Of a stretch of 64,000 nt of DNA, positions 56,659 through 64,000 are shown piece by piece. A program made the position numbers and the translations under genes. The notes below the pieces were generated by a model. It was not told the origin of the DNA and did no database searches. It saw only the letters and a list, made by a program, of their open reading frames with translations. Every line of letters starts with the position of its first letter. Within the stretch, counting starts at the first letter, position 1. Source of the stretch: Lentzea sp. NBRC 102530 (lineage in GTDB: Bacteria > Actinomycetota > Actinomycetes > Mycobacteriales > Pseudonocardiaceae); contig NZ_BSTF01000005.1 in NCBI RefSeq assembly GCF_030269365.1, positions 124,001-188,000 of the forward strand, in the 5' to 3' direction.

Positions 56659-56923
56659 GAGTAGAGCGACCTTCCCCCAAGCCCCCGGTGCCGCCCCCAG
56701 ATGACGGCAGCACGAAGTGTGCACGAAAGCACGGTCACGACTCAATCCCGAAAAGGCGGTTGAGCCCGAACGAAGTGGAGGTGTCAACCAGCCGATCGGC
56801 CAGACCTCGTACCGCTGCGGGATGACATCCCCGCACGGGGCTCCGGCCTTCAGGCGGAGGTGGGTGACGCTCGGTGTCCCTACGGTCACTGGTGCAACAC
56901 CTCATCGAGCACTGGAGGTACCA

Positions 56924-59900
56924 GTGAGAGCAGGACAGCGAGGTGCCCGCAGGGGGATCACCGCGCTCGCGCTGTCGGCGGGGCTCGTCACCGCGGGAAC
57001 GACGGCGGGGACGGCGGCCGTCGCGCACGCGCAGGAGTCGCCGGGGCAAGGGGATCGCAGCGTCACGCTGATCACCGGCGATCGCGTGGAACTGGCGGGC
57101 GACCGCGTCGTGCGGGTCGTGCCGGGGCCGGGGCGGGGCAGGATCCCGGTGCGCACCTTCACGCGCGACGGGCATCAGAACGTGGTGCCGGCGGACGCGA
57201 TCGCGTTGGTGGACAACGGAAAGCTCGACGCCCGATTGTTCGACGTGACGTTGCTGGCGGACTTCGGCTACGACGACGCGCGGCGTGGCGGCGTTCCTCT
57301 GATCGTGCGGCCGGCGGCGGGCGCGCGATCGGGTGTGACGGCGTTGGCGGCCCAGGAAGTGGTCGCGGGCCTGGTGACGGGTGTGGCCGAGAAGTCGGGC
57401 AGCGCCTGGGAGTCGCTGCGCGGTGGCGCGGTGGAGAAGGTGTGGCTCGACGGCATCCGCCAGGTGTCGCTCGACCGCAGCACCAAGCAGATCGGTGCGC
57501 CGCAGGCGTGGCAGGCAGGTGTCACGGGCAAGGGCGTGAAGGTCGCGGTGCTCGACACGGGCGTCGACGAGACGCACCCGGACCTGCAGGGCACGCAGGT
57601 CGCCGAGAAGAACTTCACCGACTCGCCGGACAACACCGACGAGGTCGGGCACGGCACGCACGTCGCGTCGACCATCGCCAGCAGGGGCGAGCAGTACCGC
57701 GGTGTCGCGCCGGACGCGGAGATCCTCGACGGCAAGGTCTGCCATCCCGGTGGGTGCCCGGACTCGGCGATCCTCGCGGGCATGCAGTGGGCGGCGGATC
57801 AGGGCGCGCAGGTCGTCAACATGAGCCTGGGCGGCGGTGACACGCCGGAGATCGACCCGATCGAGGAGGCGCTCAACCGGATCTCCCGGGACAGCGGCGT
57901 GCTGTTCGTCGTCGCGGCGGGCAACTCCGGGCGTCCGGAGACGATCGGGTCGCCCGGCAGCGCCGAGTCCGCGCTGACCGTGGGCGCGGTGGACCGCAAC
58001 GACGCCATCGCGTCGTTCTCGAGCCGTGGCCCGGCCGCGGACGGCGCGGTGAAGCCGGACGTGACGGCGCCCGGCGTCGGCATCGTGGCGGCCGAGGCGG
58101 GGACGCGGGGGCACGTCGCGATGGACGGCACGTCGATGGCGACGCCGCACGTCGCGGGTGTCGTCGCGCTGCTCAAGCAGCAGCACCCCGACTGGTCCGG
58201 TCCGCGGCTCAAGGCGACGATCATGGCTTCCGCCAGGGCGAACCCGTCGCTGACGGCGTTCGACCAGGGCGCCGGTCGGGTCGACGTGCCGAAGATGCTG
58301 GCGCAGCAGGTGGTCGCCGAGCCGGCGAACATCAACTTCGGGGTGCGGCAGTGGCCGCACGAGGACGACGAGAAGGTCGTCCGCGAGGTCACCTATCGCA
58401 ACCCCGGGACCGAGGCCGTCACGCTCGACCTGAGCGCGGACGTCAAGGGACCGGACGGCAAGCCCGCTCCCGCGGGTCTGTTCACGGTGTTCCCGGCCAA
58501 GATCACGGTGCCTGCCGGTGGCGAGGCCAAGGCCACGATCACCGCGGACACCAGGGTCAACGCGGCGGACGGCGCCTACAGCGGCGCGGTCGTCGCGTCG
58601 AACGGCCTGCGCACGCTGGTGAGCGTCAACCGGGAGGTCGAGAGCTACGACACCGCGGTCGCGGTGCTCGGCGCCGACGGCAACCCGGCCGAGAACCAGA
58701 GCACGGTGTTCGTCAACGCCCAGACCGGCAAGGGTTATCCGGGGACGGGCAAGAACGTCCGGTTGCCCAAGGGCGAGTACCTGGTGGACACCTCGGTGAT
58801 CACCGCGGACTTCAAGGTCGCCTTCGTGGTGCAGCCGAAGTTCACCGTGAGCGGCAAGGGGTCGATCACGATCGACACGCGCCTGGCGAAGCCGGTCGCG
58901 CTCCGGACCCCGGACCCCGCCGCGCAGGGCATGATCGGCACGATCGGCTACAGCGCCCAGGTCGCGGGCAGGCCGTACGGCCACGGCTGGGCCTTCTTCG
59001 ACGGCCTCGCGGGCCAGGCGAACACCGCCCAGATCGGACCGTCGCCGCAGGGCTTCTCGGCCACGATCGCCGAACAGGCCAAGGGCACCCCGCGCGACGA
59101 CAGGACGCCGGTCAGCTACCGCATGATGTACACCGAGAAGAGCCTGCCGACCGGCTACGAACGCACCGCAGGGGCGAGCGAGCTCGCCGAGGTGAGGACG
59201 GGCTTCCGGCCGACTGGTGAGGGCCGTCAGCACGGCGTCGCCGTCATGCCGCACCCGGTCGACGGCAGCGGTGGCTTCGGCTGGTTCACCCCCGTCCCCG
59301 AGGGCGGTCACTCCGTCGACCTCGTCACGACCGCGACCGGAAAGTGGAGCTGGATCTACGATCGGGTCGGCCCGGACAACAACGCCGAGTACTCGACCGA
59401 GACGCCCAGCCGTTCCTTCAAGGCAGGCAAGAAGTACGAGCAGACCTTCGGCGCCGCGATCCTCGGCCCGTCGGTCCCGGAGGCGCCGCGCTCCGGCCTC
59501 GCCCGGCTGGAGGACCAGATCGCCGTGGTCGTCCCGCTCTTCACCGACAGCAACGGCGGTGCGGGCAGGGTGAACGGCGGCACGGCGAAGACCACGTTGT
59601 CCCGCAACGGTGTCAAGGTCGGTGAGGCGAACACGCCCACCGCCGTATTCGACGTACCGGGCGAGGAAGGCACCTACCGCGCGGAGGTGGAGCACGGCCG
59701 CGACGCCGAGGTGTCGACGAGGGTGAGCGGTGCCTGGACCTTCAAGTCCAAGCACACCAACGACATCACGCACCTGCCGCTCACCGTCGTGCGCTACCTG
59801 CCGAAGCTCGACGACGAGGACACCGCACGCGGCCGCGTGCAGGTCGTCCCGCTGAAGGTCGAGCAGGCGCAGAACACGCCGAAGGTCAAACGCCTCACCG

Positions 59901-60076
59901 TCGAGATCTCCTACGACGACGGCAAGACCTGGAAGCAGGCTCAGGTCGCCGGCGACAAGCTGGTCCTGCACCACCCGAGGAACGCGAAGTTCGCCTCGCT
60001 GCGCGCCAAGACCACGGACGCGGCCGGCAACACGGGTGAGACGACGATCATCCGGGCCTACAAGATCGCAAGCTGA
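56924..60076 (+). CDS. Secreted S8 family subtilisin-like serine peptidase
   Basis: A 1050-residue secreted protease. A long signal peptide (RAGQRGARRGITALALSAG, cleavage near AHAQ) and propeptide precede the S8 catalytic domain: Asp211 (VLDTGVDETHPD), His243 (GHGTHVAS) and Ser404 (DGTSMATPHVAG). The C-terminal 600 residues are beta-rich, probably Fn3-like and Ig-like modules. GTG 56924 is supported by GGAGG at 56914-56918. A long hairpin follows the stop. Confidence 0.95.
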   Translation: MRAGQRGARRGITALALSAGLVTAGTTAGTAAVAHAQESPGQGDRSVTLITGDRVELAGDRVVRVVPGPGRGRIPVRTFTRDGHQNVVPADAIALVDNGKLDARLFDVTLLADFGYDDARRGGVPLIVRPAAGARSGVTALAAQEVVAGLVTGVAEKSGSAWESLRGGAVEKVWLDGIRQVSLDRSTKQIGAPQAWQAGVTGKGVKVAVLDTGVDETHPDLQGTQVAEKNFTDSPDNTDEVGHGTHVASTIASRGEQYRGVAPDAEILDGKVCHPGGCPDSAILAGMQWAADQGAQVVNMSLGGGDTPEIDPIEEALNRISRDSGVLFVVAAGNSGRPETIGSPGSAESALTVGAVDRNDAIASFSSRGPAADGAVKPDVTAPGVGIVAAEAGTRGHVAMDGTSMATPHVAGVVALLKQQHPDWSGPRLKATIMASARANPSLTAFDQGAGRVDVPKMLAQQVVAEPANINFGVRQWPHEDDEKVVREVTYRNPGTEAVTLDLSADVKGPDGKPAPAGLFTVFPAKITVPAGGEAKATITADTRVNAADGAYSGAVVASNGLRTLVSVNREVESYDTAVAVLGADGNPAENQSTVFVNAQTGKGYPGTGKNVRLPKGEYLVDTSVITADFKVAFVVQPKFTVSGKGSITIDTRLAKPVALRTPDPAAQGMIGTIGYSAQVAGRPYGHGWAFFDGLAGQANTAQIGPSPQGFSATIAEQAKGTPRDDRTPVSYRMMYTEKSLPTGYERTAGASELAEVRTGFRPTGEGRQHGVAVMPHPVDGSGGFGWFTPVPEGGHSVDLVTTATGKWSWIYDRVGPDNNAEYSTETPSRSFKAGKKYEQTFGAAILGPSVPEAPRSGLARLEDQIAVVVPLFTDSNGGAGRVNGGTAKTTLSRNGVKVGEANTPTAVFDVPGEEGTYRAEVEHGRDAEVSTRVSGAWTFKSKHTNDITHLPLTVVRYLPKLDDEDTARGRVQVVPLKVEQAQNTPKVKRLTVEISYDDGKTWKQAQVAGDKLVLHHPRNAKFASLRAKTTDAAGNTGETTIIRAYKIAS

Positions 60077-60087
60077 CCGCCGGAACC

Positions 60088-60185
60088 TGTCAGACCCGCT
60101 GAGTAGCATCGGATTCGGGGGGCCCAGCCTTCACCCCACAGGGCCTGGGAACCCCCGATTTCGAGCTTACTCAGCGGGTCTGACA
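60088..60185. terminator. Long inverted-repeat terminator between convergent genes
   Basis: Perfect 18-base arms (TGTCAGACCCGCTGAGTA, 60088-60105, and its complement at 60168-60185) enclose a further imperfect stem with CGGGGG/CCCCCG runs, so almost all of the 98 bases can fold as one hairpin. A CTTTT run follows the right arm. It lies between the subtilase (+) and phosphatase (-) genes. Confidence 0.75.
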
Positions 60186-60189
60186 CTTT

Positions 60190-61728
60190 TCAGGCCCGCC
60201 GGTACTGCGCGGGAGACCCGACCGTTGCCGGGTCCTCGTAGCTCCCGGCCTTGCCCCGGTCGACGTGGAACGAGGTCAGCGTCGTCACCGGTGACGCGGC
60301 GTCGCGCCGGTCCCCGATCACCCTCATGTGCGTGGTGAACCGCTGAGGCGTCACCTCGTACACGTCGTAGCCGTACCTGTTGCCCTCGAAGTACTTCAGG
60401 TGCGGGTTCGCCACTCCCATCACCGGTCCGTTCACGGCGTTCCACTCCGGCGAGTAGGCGCCGGAGGTGACCGAGTGCGCGGTGAACTCGGTGCCGATCA
60501 CGGGCGACGAGAGGTCGTCGAAGTCCGGGCGGATGTCGTCCACGAACGCCGAGTGCCAGTCGCCGGTCAGCACGACGAGGTCCTCCATGCCGGACGACGC
60601 CACGTGGCCGAGCACCTCGCGGCGTTCGGTCCGGAAGCCGTCCCACTGGTCGGTGAAGTAGTAGCCGCCGCCGGTGCGGGCGAGCTGCGACAGCATGATC
60701 GAGTTGATCCACACCTGCCACGCCTCGCGGGCGCCCGAAATGCCGTCGAGCAACCACTTCTTCTGCTGGGCGCCCAGAATCGTGCCGTCGGCCAGGTTCT
60801 GCGCGGACCGGTACTGCCGCAGGTCCAGAACGGTCAGGTCGACCAGGGAACCCCACTCGCGGCGCCGGTGGATCTGCGGTTCGAGCGCACTGCCGGAACG
60901 GATCGGCAGGTGTTCGTACCAGGCCTGGTAGGCGGCGGCGCGGCGCTTCACGAACGGTGCGGCACCCTCGGTGCCGCTGTAGTCGTTCACCACCTCGTGG
61001 TCGTCCCAGGTGAGGAACCACGGGTGTGCGGCGTGGGCGTCGCGCAACGACGCGTCGCCCTTGTAGAGCGCGTGGCGGCGCCGGTAGTCCGCAAGGGACA
61101 GCACGGCGGGGCCCTCGTGATCGCGCACGTGCTGGCCGCTGACCTGGCCGTGCTCGTAGATGTAATCGCCGAGGTGCACGACGAAGTCCACGTTCTCCGC
61201 GGCGATGCCGCGGTGTGCGGCGTAGAAGCCGTCGTGGAACGCCTGGCAGTTCGCCGTCGCGAACCGGACGCGCGACACCGCGCCGACGGGGGCCGTGCGG
61301 GTGCGCCCGACACGGGAACGCTTGCCCAGCGCCGAGAACTGGTAGTAGTAGGTGCGGCCGGGATGCAGGCCCGCGACCGGCACGTGCACGCTGTGCCCCA
61401 ACAGGTTCGAGGCCGCGACCGTGCCGCGGGCGACCTTCGAACGCATCGTGCGGTCCAGCGCGACGGACCACTGCACCTCGACGATCTCGGGCAGCGGTTG
61501 CTCGAACGCCAGCGGTTCGGGAGCGAGGCGCGTCCACAGGATCACGCTGTCCGGCAACGGGTCCCCGGAGCCGACGCCGAGCGTGAACGGCGCGGGGTCC
61601 CACGACGCACCCAGGTCGAGCGCGGCCGCGTGGGCCTGCGCGGGGGACAGGCCCGCGGCCAGCGGCCACGCGGTGCCGAGAGCGCCGGCGGCGGCCGCGG
61701 CGCGCAGGAGATCACGTCGGTTCAGCAT
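60190..61728 (-). CDS. PhoD-type alkaline phosphatase/phosphodiesterase
   Basis: A 512-residue secreted enzyme with a twin-arginine signal peptide (LNRRDLLRAAAAAGALGTAWP...AHA), so it is exported folded by Tat. The mature protein has an N-terminal Ig-like domain (WDPAPFTLGVGSGDPLPDSVILWTRL) and a PhoD metallophosphatase domain: FATANCQ, HLGDYIYEHG, TWDDHEVVNDYSG and TGDWHSAFVDDI. It scavenges phosphate using Fe/Ca. Its start is one base from the stop of the upstream gene. Confidence 0.94.
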   Translation of the reverse strand: MLNRRDLLRAAAAAGALGTAWPLAAGLSPAQAHAAALDLGASWDPAPFTLGVGSGDPLPDSVILWTRLAPEPLAFEQPLPEIVEVQWSVALDRTMRSKVARGTVAASNLLGHSVHVPVAGLHPGRTYYYQFSALGKRSRVGRTRTAPVGAVSRVRFATANCQAFHDGFYAAHRGIAAENVDFVVHLGDYIYEHGQVSGQHVRDHEGPAVLSLADYRRRHALYKGDASLRDAHAAHPWFLTWDDHEVVNDYSGTEGAAPFVKRRAAAYQAWYEHLPIRSGSALEPQIHRRREWGSLVDLTVLDLRQYRSAQNLADGTILGAQQKKWLLDGISGAREAWQVWINSIMLSQLARTGGGYYFTDQWDGFRTERREVLGHVASSGMEDLVVLTGDWHSAFVDDIRPDFDDLSSPVIGTEFTAHSVTSGAYSPEWNAVNGPVMGVANPHLKYFEGNRYGYDVYEVTPQRFTTHMRVIGDRRDAASPVTTLTSFHVDRGKAGSYEDPATVGSPAQYRRA

Positions 61729-62234
61729 CAGCGGGCCTCCACGGTGAACGAGATGTTGTCCGCGTAGCCGTCGTTCGACGTGCCGCCACCGGATCGGGTC
61801 ATCTGCAGGGTGACGACCGCCGTCTTGCTGCCCGGCGGCACCGTGCCGCCGAACGTCCGCTCCAGCAGGCCCGTGCGGCCCCCGCGCTCCTCGGCAGTGA
61901 CCGGGCCGAGCACCACCAGACCGCGCGGTGTGCCGCCCGCGTCGAGGAACTCGACGGACAGCCGCGCGCCGTCCTGCTGCTCGGCGTAGCCGCCGAGCCA
62001 CCCGGACACGGCGAACTGAGACGCCCGCCGCGGCAATGTCACGCTCTGTCGCAGCGTGCTCAGGGGCGTGTCGCCGCCGCCGAAGAACGACGACCCCCGC
62101 TGAGCCGGACCGGGATCACCGGGCCCCGGATACCCCTGGCCCGTGTCGTACCGCAGCACGATCGGGGCGCCCGCGACCACGAGCCAGCCGGTCAGGCCCT
62201 GCTCGGCGGCGCCGTTGACGATGAGTTCGGTCAT
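61728..62234 (-). CDS. Galactose-binding-like protein coupled to PhoD
   Basis: A 168-residue beta-sandwich-like protein (MTELIVNGAAEQGLTGWLVVAG; SVTLPRRASQFAVSGWLGGYAEQQDGARLSVEFLD; DNISFTVEAR). The pattern is that of carbohydrate-binding or GBD-like domains that often precede hydrolases. No signal peptide is seen from the chosen ATG. Its stop overlaps the PhoD start by one base. Confidence 0.75.
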   Translation of the reverse strand: MTELIVNGAAEQGLTGWLVVAGAPIVLRYDTGQGYPGPGDPGPAQRGSSFFGGGDTPLSTLRQSVTLPRRASQFAVSGWLGGYAEQQDGARLSVEFLDAGGTPRGLVVLGPVTAEERGGRTGLLERTFGGTVPPGSKTAVVTLQMTRSGGGTSNDGYADNISFTVEAR

Positions 62235-62517
62235 GCGACCGATCCGAGCAAGCGGGGCCGTCCAGGACGGATCAGGAAGTCGAATCAGGCGTGAACGGAA
62301 GGCCACAAGGGGGGTGAGCGAGCCTCACGAAGGCCTCACCACTGCCCCAGGAGGATGATGGTGACAGAACAGACCGTATGAGAAGGCCGACTGGGTAGTC
62401 GCCGGGGCGCGCGGATCGTATCCTGGAAGGTGACGTCCCCAGGGGTGGGTCGTCCGCCGGGTTCGGCGGAAACCGAAAACACCCGGCGCCCGCGACCGCT
62501 GTGCCGGAGGAGGAACG

Positions 62518-62916
62518 ATGCCACTCTCCGAGCACGAGCAGCGACTGCTCGACCAGATCGAGCGCGCGCTCTACGCCGAGGACCCGAAGTTCGCATCTAC
62601 CGTACGGGGCGCCAAGTTGCGGCGGCCGTCCAAGCGACGCCGCGTGCAGGGCATCGTGTTGTTCGTGGTCGGCGTGGCCGCGCTCATCACCGGCGTGATG
62701 CTCCCGCAGCTCTCGATCGCCAGCATCCCCGTGGTGAGCGTCTTCGGCTTCCTGCTCATGTTCTTCGGTGCTCTCATCACCCTGACGACGTTGCGTCGCG
62801 GTGACCAGGTCGCCGAGGGAGCGCAGGAGGACGGCGGCAAGCCCGCGCGCAGCCGCAGCTCGTTCTCCGAACGGATGGAAGAGCGCTTCCGTCGTCGCTT
62901 CGACGAAGAGCAGTAA
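62518..62916 (+). CDS. DUF3040 membrane protein
   Basis: A 132-residue protein with the N-terminal DUF3040 signature PLSEHEQRLLDQIERALYAEDPKF, then a basic stretch and two helices (GIVLFVVGVAALITGVML; VVSVFGFLLMFFGALITLT). The C-terminus is charged. In actinobacteria DUF3040 genes lie close to the division/cell-wall cluster. GGAGGAGG precedes the ATG. Confidence 0.92.
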   Translation: MPLSEHEQRLLDQIERALYAEDPKFASTVRGAKLRRPSKRRRVQGIVLFVVGVAALITGVMLPQLSIASIPVVSVFGFLLMFFGALITLTTLRRGDQVAEGAQEDGGKPARSRSSFSERMEERFRRRFDEEQ

Positions 62917-62926
62917 CCCGCAGATC

Positions 62927-62973
62927 CAACGCGACGGGCCCGCCCCCTGATGGGGAGCGGGCCTGTCGCGTTG
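62927..62973. terminator. Bidirectional hairpin terminator
   Basis: CAACGCGACGGGCCCGC and its near-complement GCGGGCCTGTCGCGTTG form a stem of about 21 bp with a TGAT loop. It lies between the DUF3040 gene (+) and the transglutaminase-like gene (-). Confidence 0.75.
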
Positions 62974-62982
62974 AGCAGGAAC

Positions 62983-64000
62983 TCAGACCCCGGCCGGCTC
63001 GCGGTCCGGCACGTCGGCCACCGGCGCGGGTGCCGGCTTCAGCACCGACTTCGGGAACAGCTTCGCCTTCCACGACAGCGGCGCGTTCTGCCGCAACGAC
63101 TGCCGCACCGCCTCCAGAGCCGCGGGCAACGCCGGGTCGGCTGCTGGGTTCGGGCTGTACCAGGACCGCTCGATCGCCCCGATCACCGTGCGCAGGCCGT
63201 CCTTGCCCGCGTCGTCGAGGTTGTGCTCGCGGGCGAGGCGGCGGGCCGCGATCCGGATCGTCTCGGCGGACGGCACGGGCGCGCCGCGGTCGATCGACTC
63301 GGCGAGGAGCTCGCTCCAGGCAGCCGACGCCGCGTTCGGGCCGAGCCCGATGACCTCGCGCAACCGTCCACGCCGCCGCAGCTCCCGCACGGCCGCGGGG
63401 GTCGCCGCGATGAACAGCAGCAGCACGACCGCCATGACGACGTACGACAACCAGGCCACCGCGAGCAGCACCACCACCGCCCACAGCACGGCCGAGATCA
63501 GACCGCCGTAACGGCGCAGCGGCACCAGCCACGACTTCTTCCGGACCCTCGTCGTCGCCCCGTCCTGGCCCGGCTCGTTCCAGTTCGGCTGGTTCCCCGG
63601 TGGTCCGTCGGGCGGGACGACCGTGCTGGCGACCCGGCGCCGGAACAACTGGAAGGCCAGCGCGACCACGACGGCGCCGCCCAGAGCCCACGGGACCCAG
63701 TCCTTCGACGTGTCCTCCGCGGTCGCGTCACCGATGGCGGCGGCGTCTTCCGTGCCGTCGGGCGAGGTGGAGGCCTGCGCCGAACCCGTCACGGACGGCG
63801 CCGTCGTCTCGGTCTGCGTCTCGCCGGTCGGCAGCTCCTCCTCACCCTGGGCCTCGTCGCGCAGGTACGGCGGCACGATGCCGCGCCCGTCGTCGACCGG
63901 CGTCGGGTCGAACGTCATCCAGCCGTAGGTCGGGAAGAAGATCTCGACCCACGCGTGCGCGTCCTCCGTGCTGATCGTGCGGTAGCTCTGATCGGGCGAC
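62983..64000 (-). CDS. Transglutaminase-like membrane protein, C-terminal part (5' end outside window)
   Basis: The frame is open to the window end. Near 63960 the transglutaminase active-site His motif (TEDAHAWVEIFF) and Asp (WMTFDPTP) are visible, so the catalytic core continues outside. Downstream are an acidic Ser/Thr-rich linker, a helix (WALGGAVVVALAFQLF), a further helix pair (AVLWAVVVLLAVAWLSYVVM...) and a cytosolic DUF4129-like tail. The arrangement is that of TgpA-like proteins. The substrate is unknown. Confidence 0.85.
   Translation of the reverse strand, partial: SPDQSYRTISTEDAHAWVEIFFPTYGWMTFDPTPVDDGRGIVPPYLRDEAQGEEELPTGETQTETTAPSVTGSAQASTSPDGTEDAAAIGDATAEDTSKDWVPWALGGAVVVALAFQLFRRRVASTVVPPDGPPGNQPNWNEPGQDGATTRVRKKSWLVPLRRYGGLISAVLWAVVVLLAVAWLSYVVMAVVLLLFIAATPAAVRELRRRGRLREVIGLGPNAASAAWSELLAESIDRGAPVPSAETIRIAARRLAREHNLDDAGKDGLRTVIGAIERSWYSPNPAADPALPAALEAVRQSLRQNAPLSWKAKLFPKSVLKPAPAPVADVPDREPAGV

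Noticed and set aside
56735..60109. Long minus-strand frame across the subtilase
   Set aside because: It is antisense to a clear S8 peptidase with all catalytic residues, and its composition is that of a GC-frame shadow.

Overview
The window is GC-rich actinomycete chromosome. The gene order matches the Mycobacterium tuberculosis Rv2743c-Rv2754c neighbourhood (pspM, pspA, clgR, pgsA, argA, ftsK, RNase J, dapA, thyX) with pepR-like/dapB further out. Larger regulatory content (a SARP/NB-ARC regulator, several sigma factors, a P450, a ribosomal-peptide cluster) suggests a Pseudonocardiaceae-like organism; the genus cannot be fixed from the sequence alone.

Layout. 1-2254: M16 peptidase (cut by the window start), dapB and a small membrane protein. 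2333-8504: repair-glycosylase-like protein, acetyltransferase, membrane protein, an SRPBCC/ArsR pair divergent from an aldo/keto reductase/TetR pair, and an SMI1-like protein. 8533-17567: RHH/DUF4097 pair, thyX, ACT protein, Ser/Thr kinase with lipoprotein, TIGR03085 protein, dapA, RNase J and an isolated atpB-type subunit a. 17564-24984: methyltransferase divergent from a large SARP regulator, membrane protein, acyltransferase, ftsK. 25004-29497: secreted phospholipase A2, then a tightly overlapping five-gene azole-peptide (TOMM/LAP) operon: MerR, E1-like leader-binding protein, a precursor with an eight-cysteine core fused to a multi-pass membrane domain, YcaO cyclodehydratase and SagB-type dehydrogenase. 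29561-37133: argA, an RloA/RloB-like ATPase pair, rimO, pgsA, cinA-like, clgR, pspA, pspM. 37301-45693: NCS2 permease, tiny membrane peptide with a GT2 glycosyltransferase, pyrD, sigma/anti-sigma-like pair, a ParA-Nei-P450 operon, methyltransferase. 45794-49235: three related ShbA/SigD-like sigma factors plus a fourth divergent one and a coupled methyltransferase. 49216-64000: glutamine-synthetase-like gene divergent from an amidohydrolase, dinB, AbiEi-like protein, M48 protease operon, subtilase, PhoD-type phosphatase, DUF3040 protein and a transglutaminase-like protein cut by the window end.

How it works together. The core encodes lysine/diaminopimelate synthesis, thymidylate and pyrimidine synthesis, RNA decay, chromosome translocation, phospholipid synthesis and the ClgR/Psp envelope-stress module. 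Accessory blocks sit in breaks of this core: the TOMM operon between ftsK and argA, and the RloAB-like pair between argA and rimO. Many genes have no Shine-Dalgarno sequence and carry a TANNNT hexamer 6-7 bases before the start codon, which fits leaderless transcription. The most interesting locus is the TOMM operon, because its poly-cysteine precursor is fused in frame to a membrane protein.
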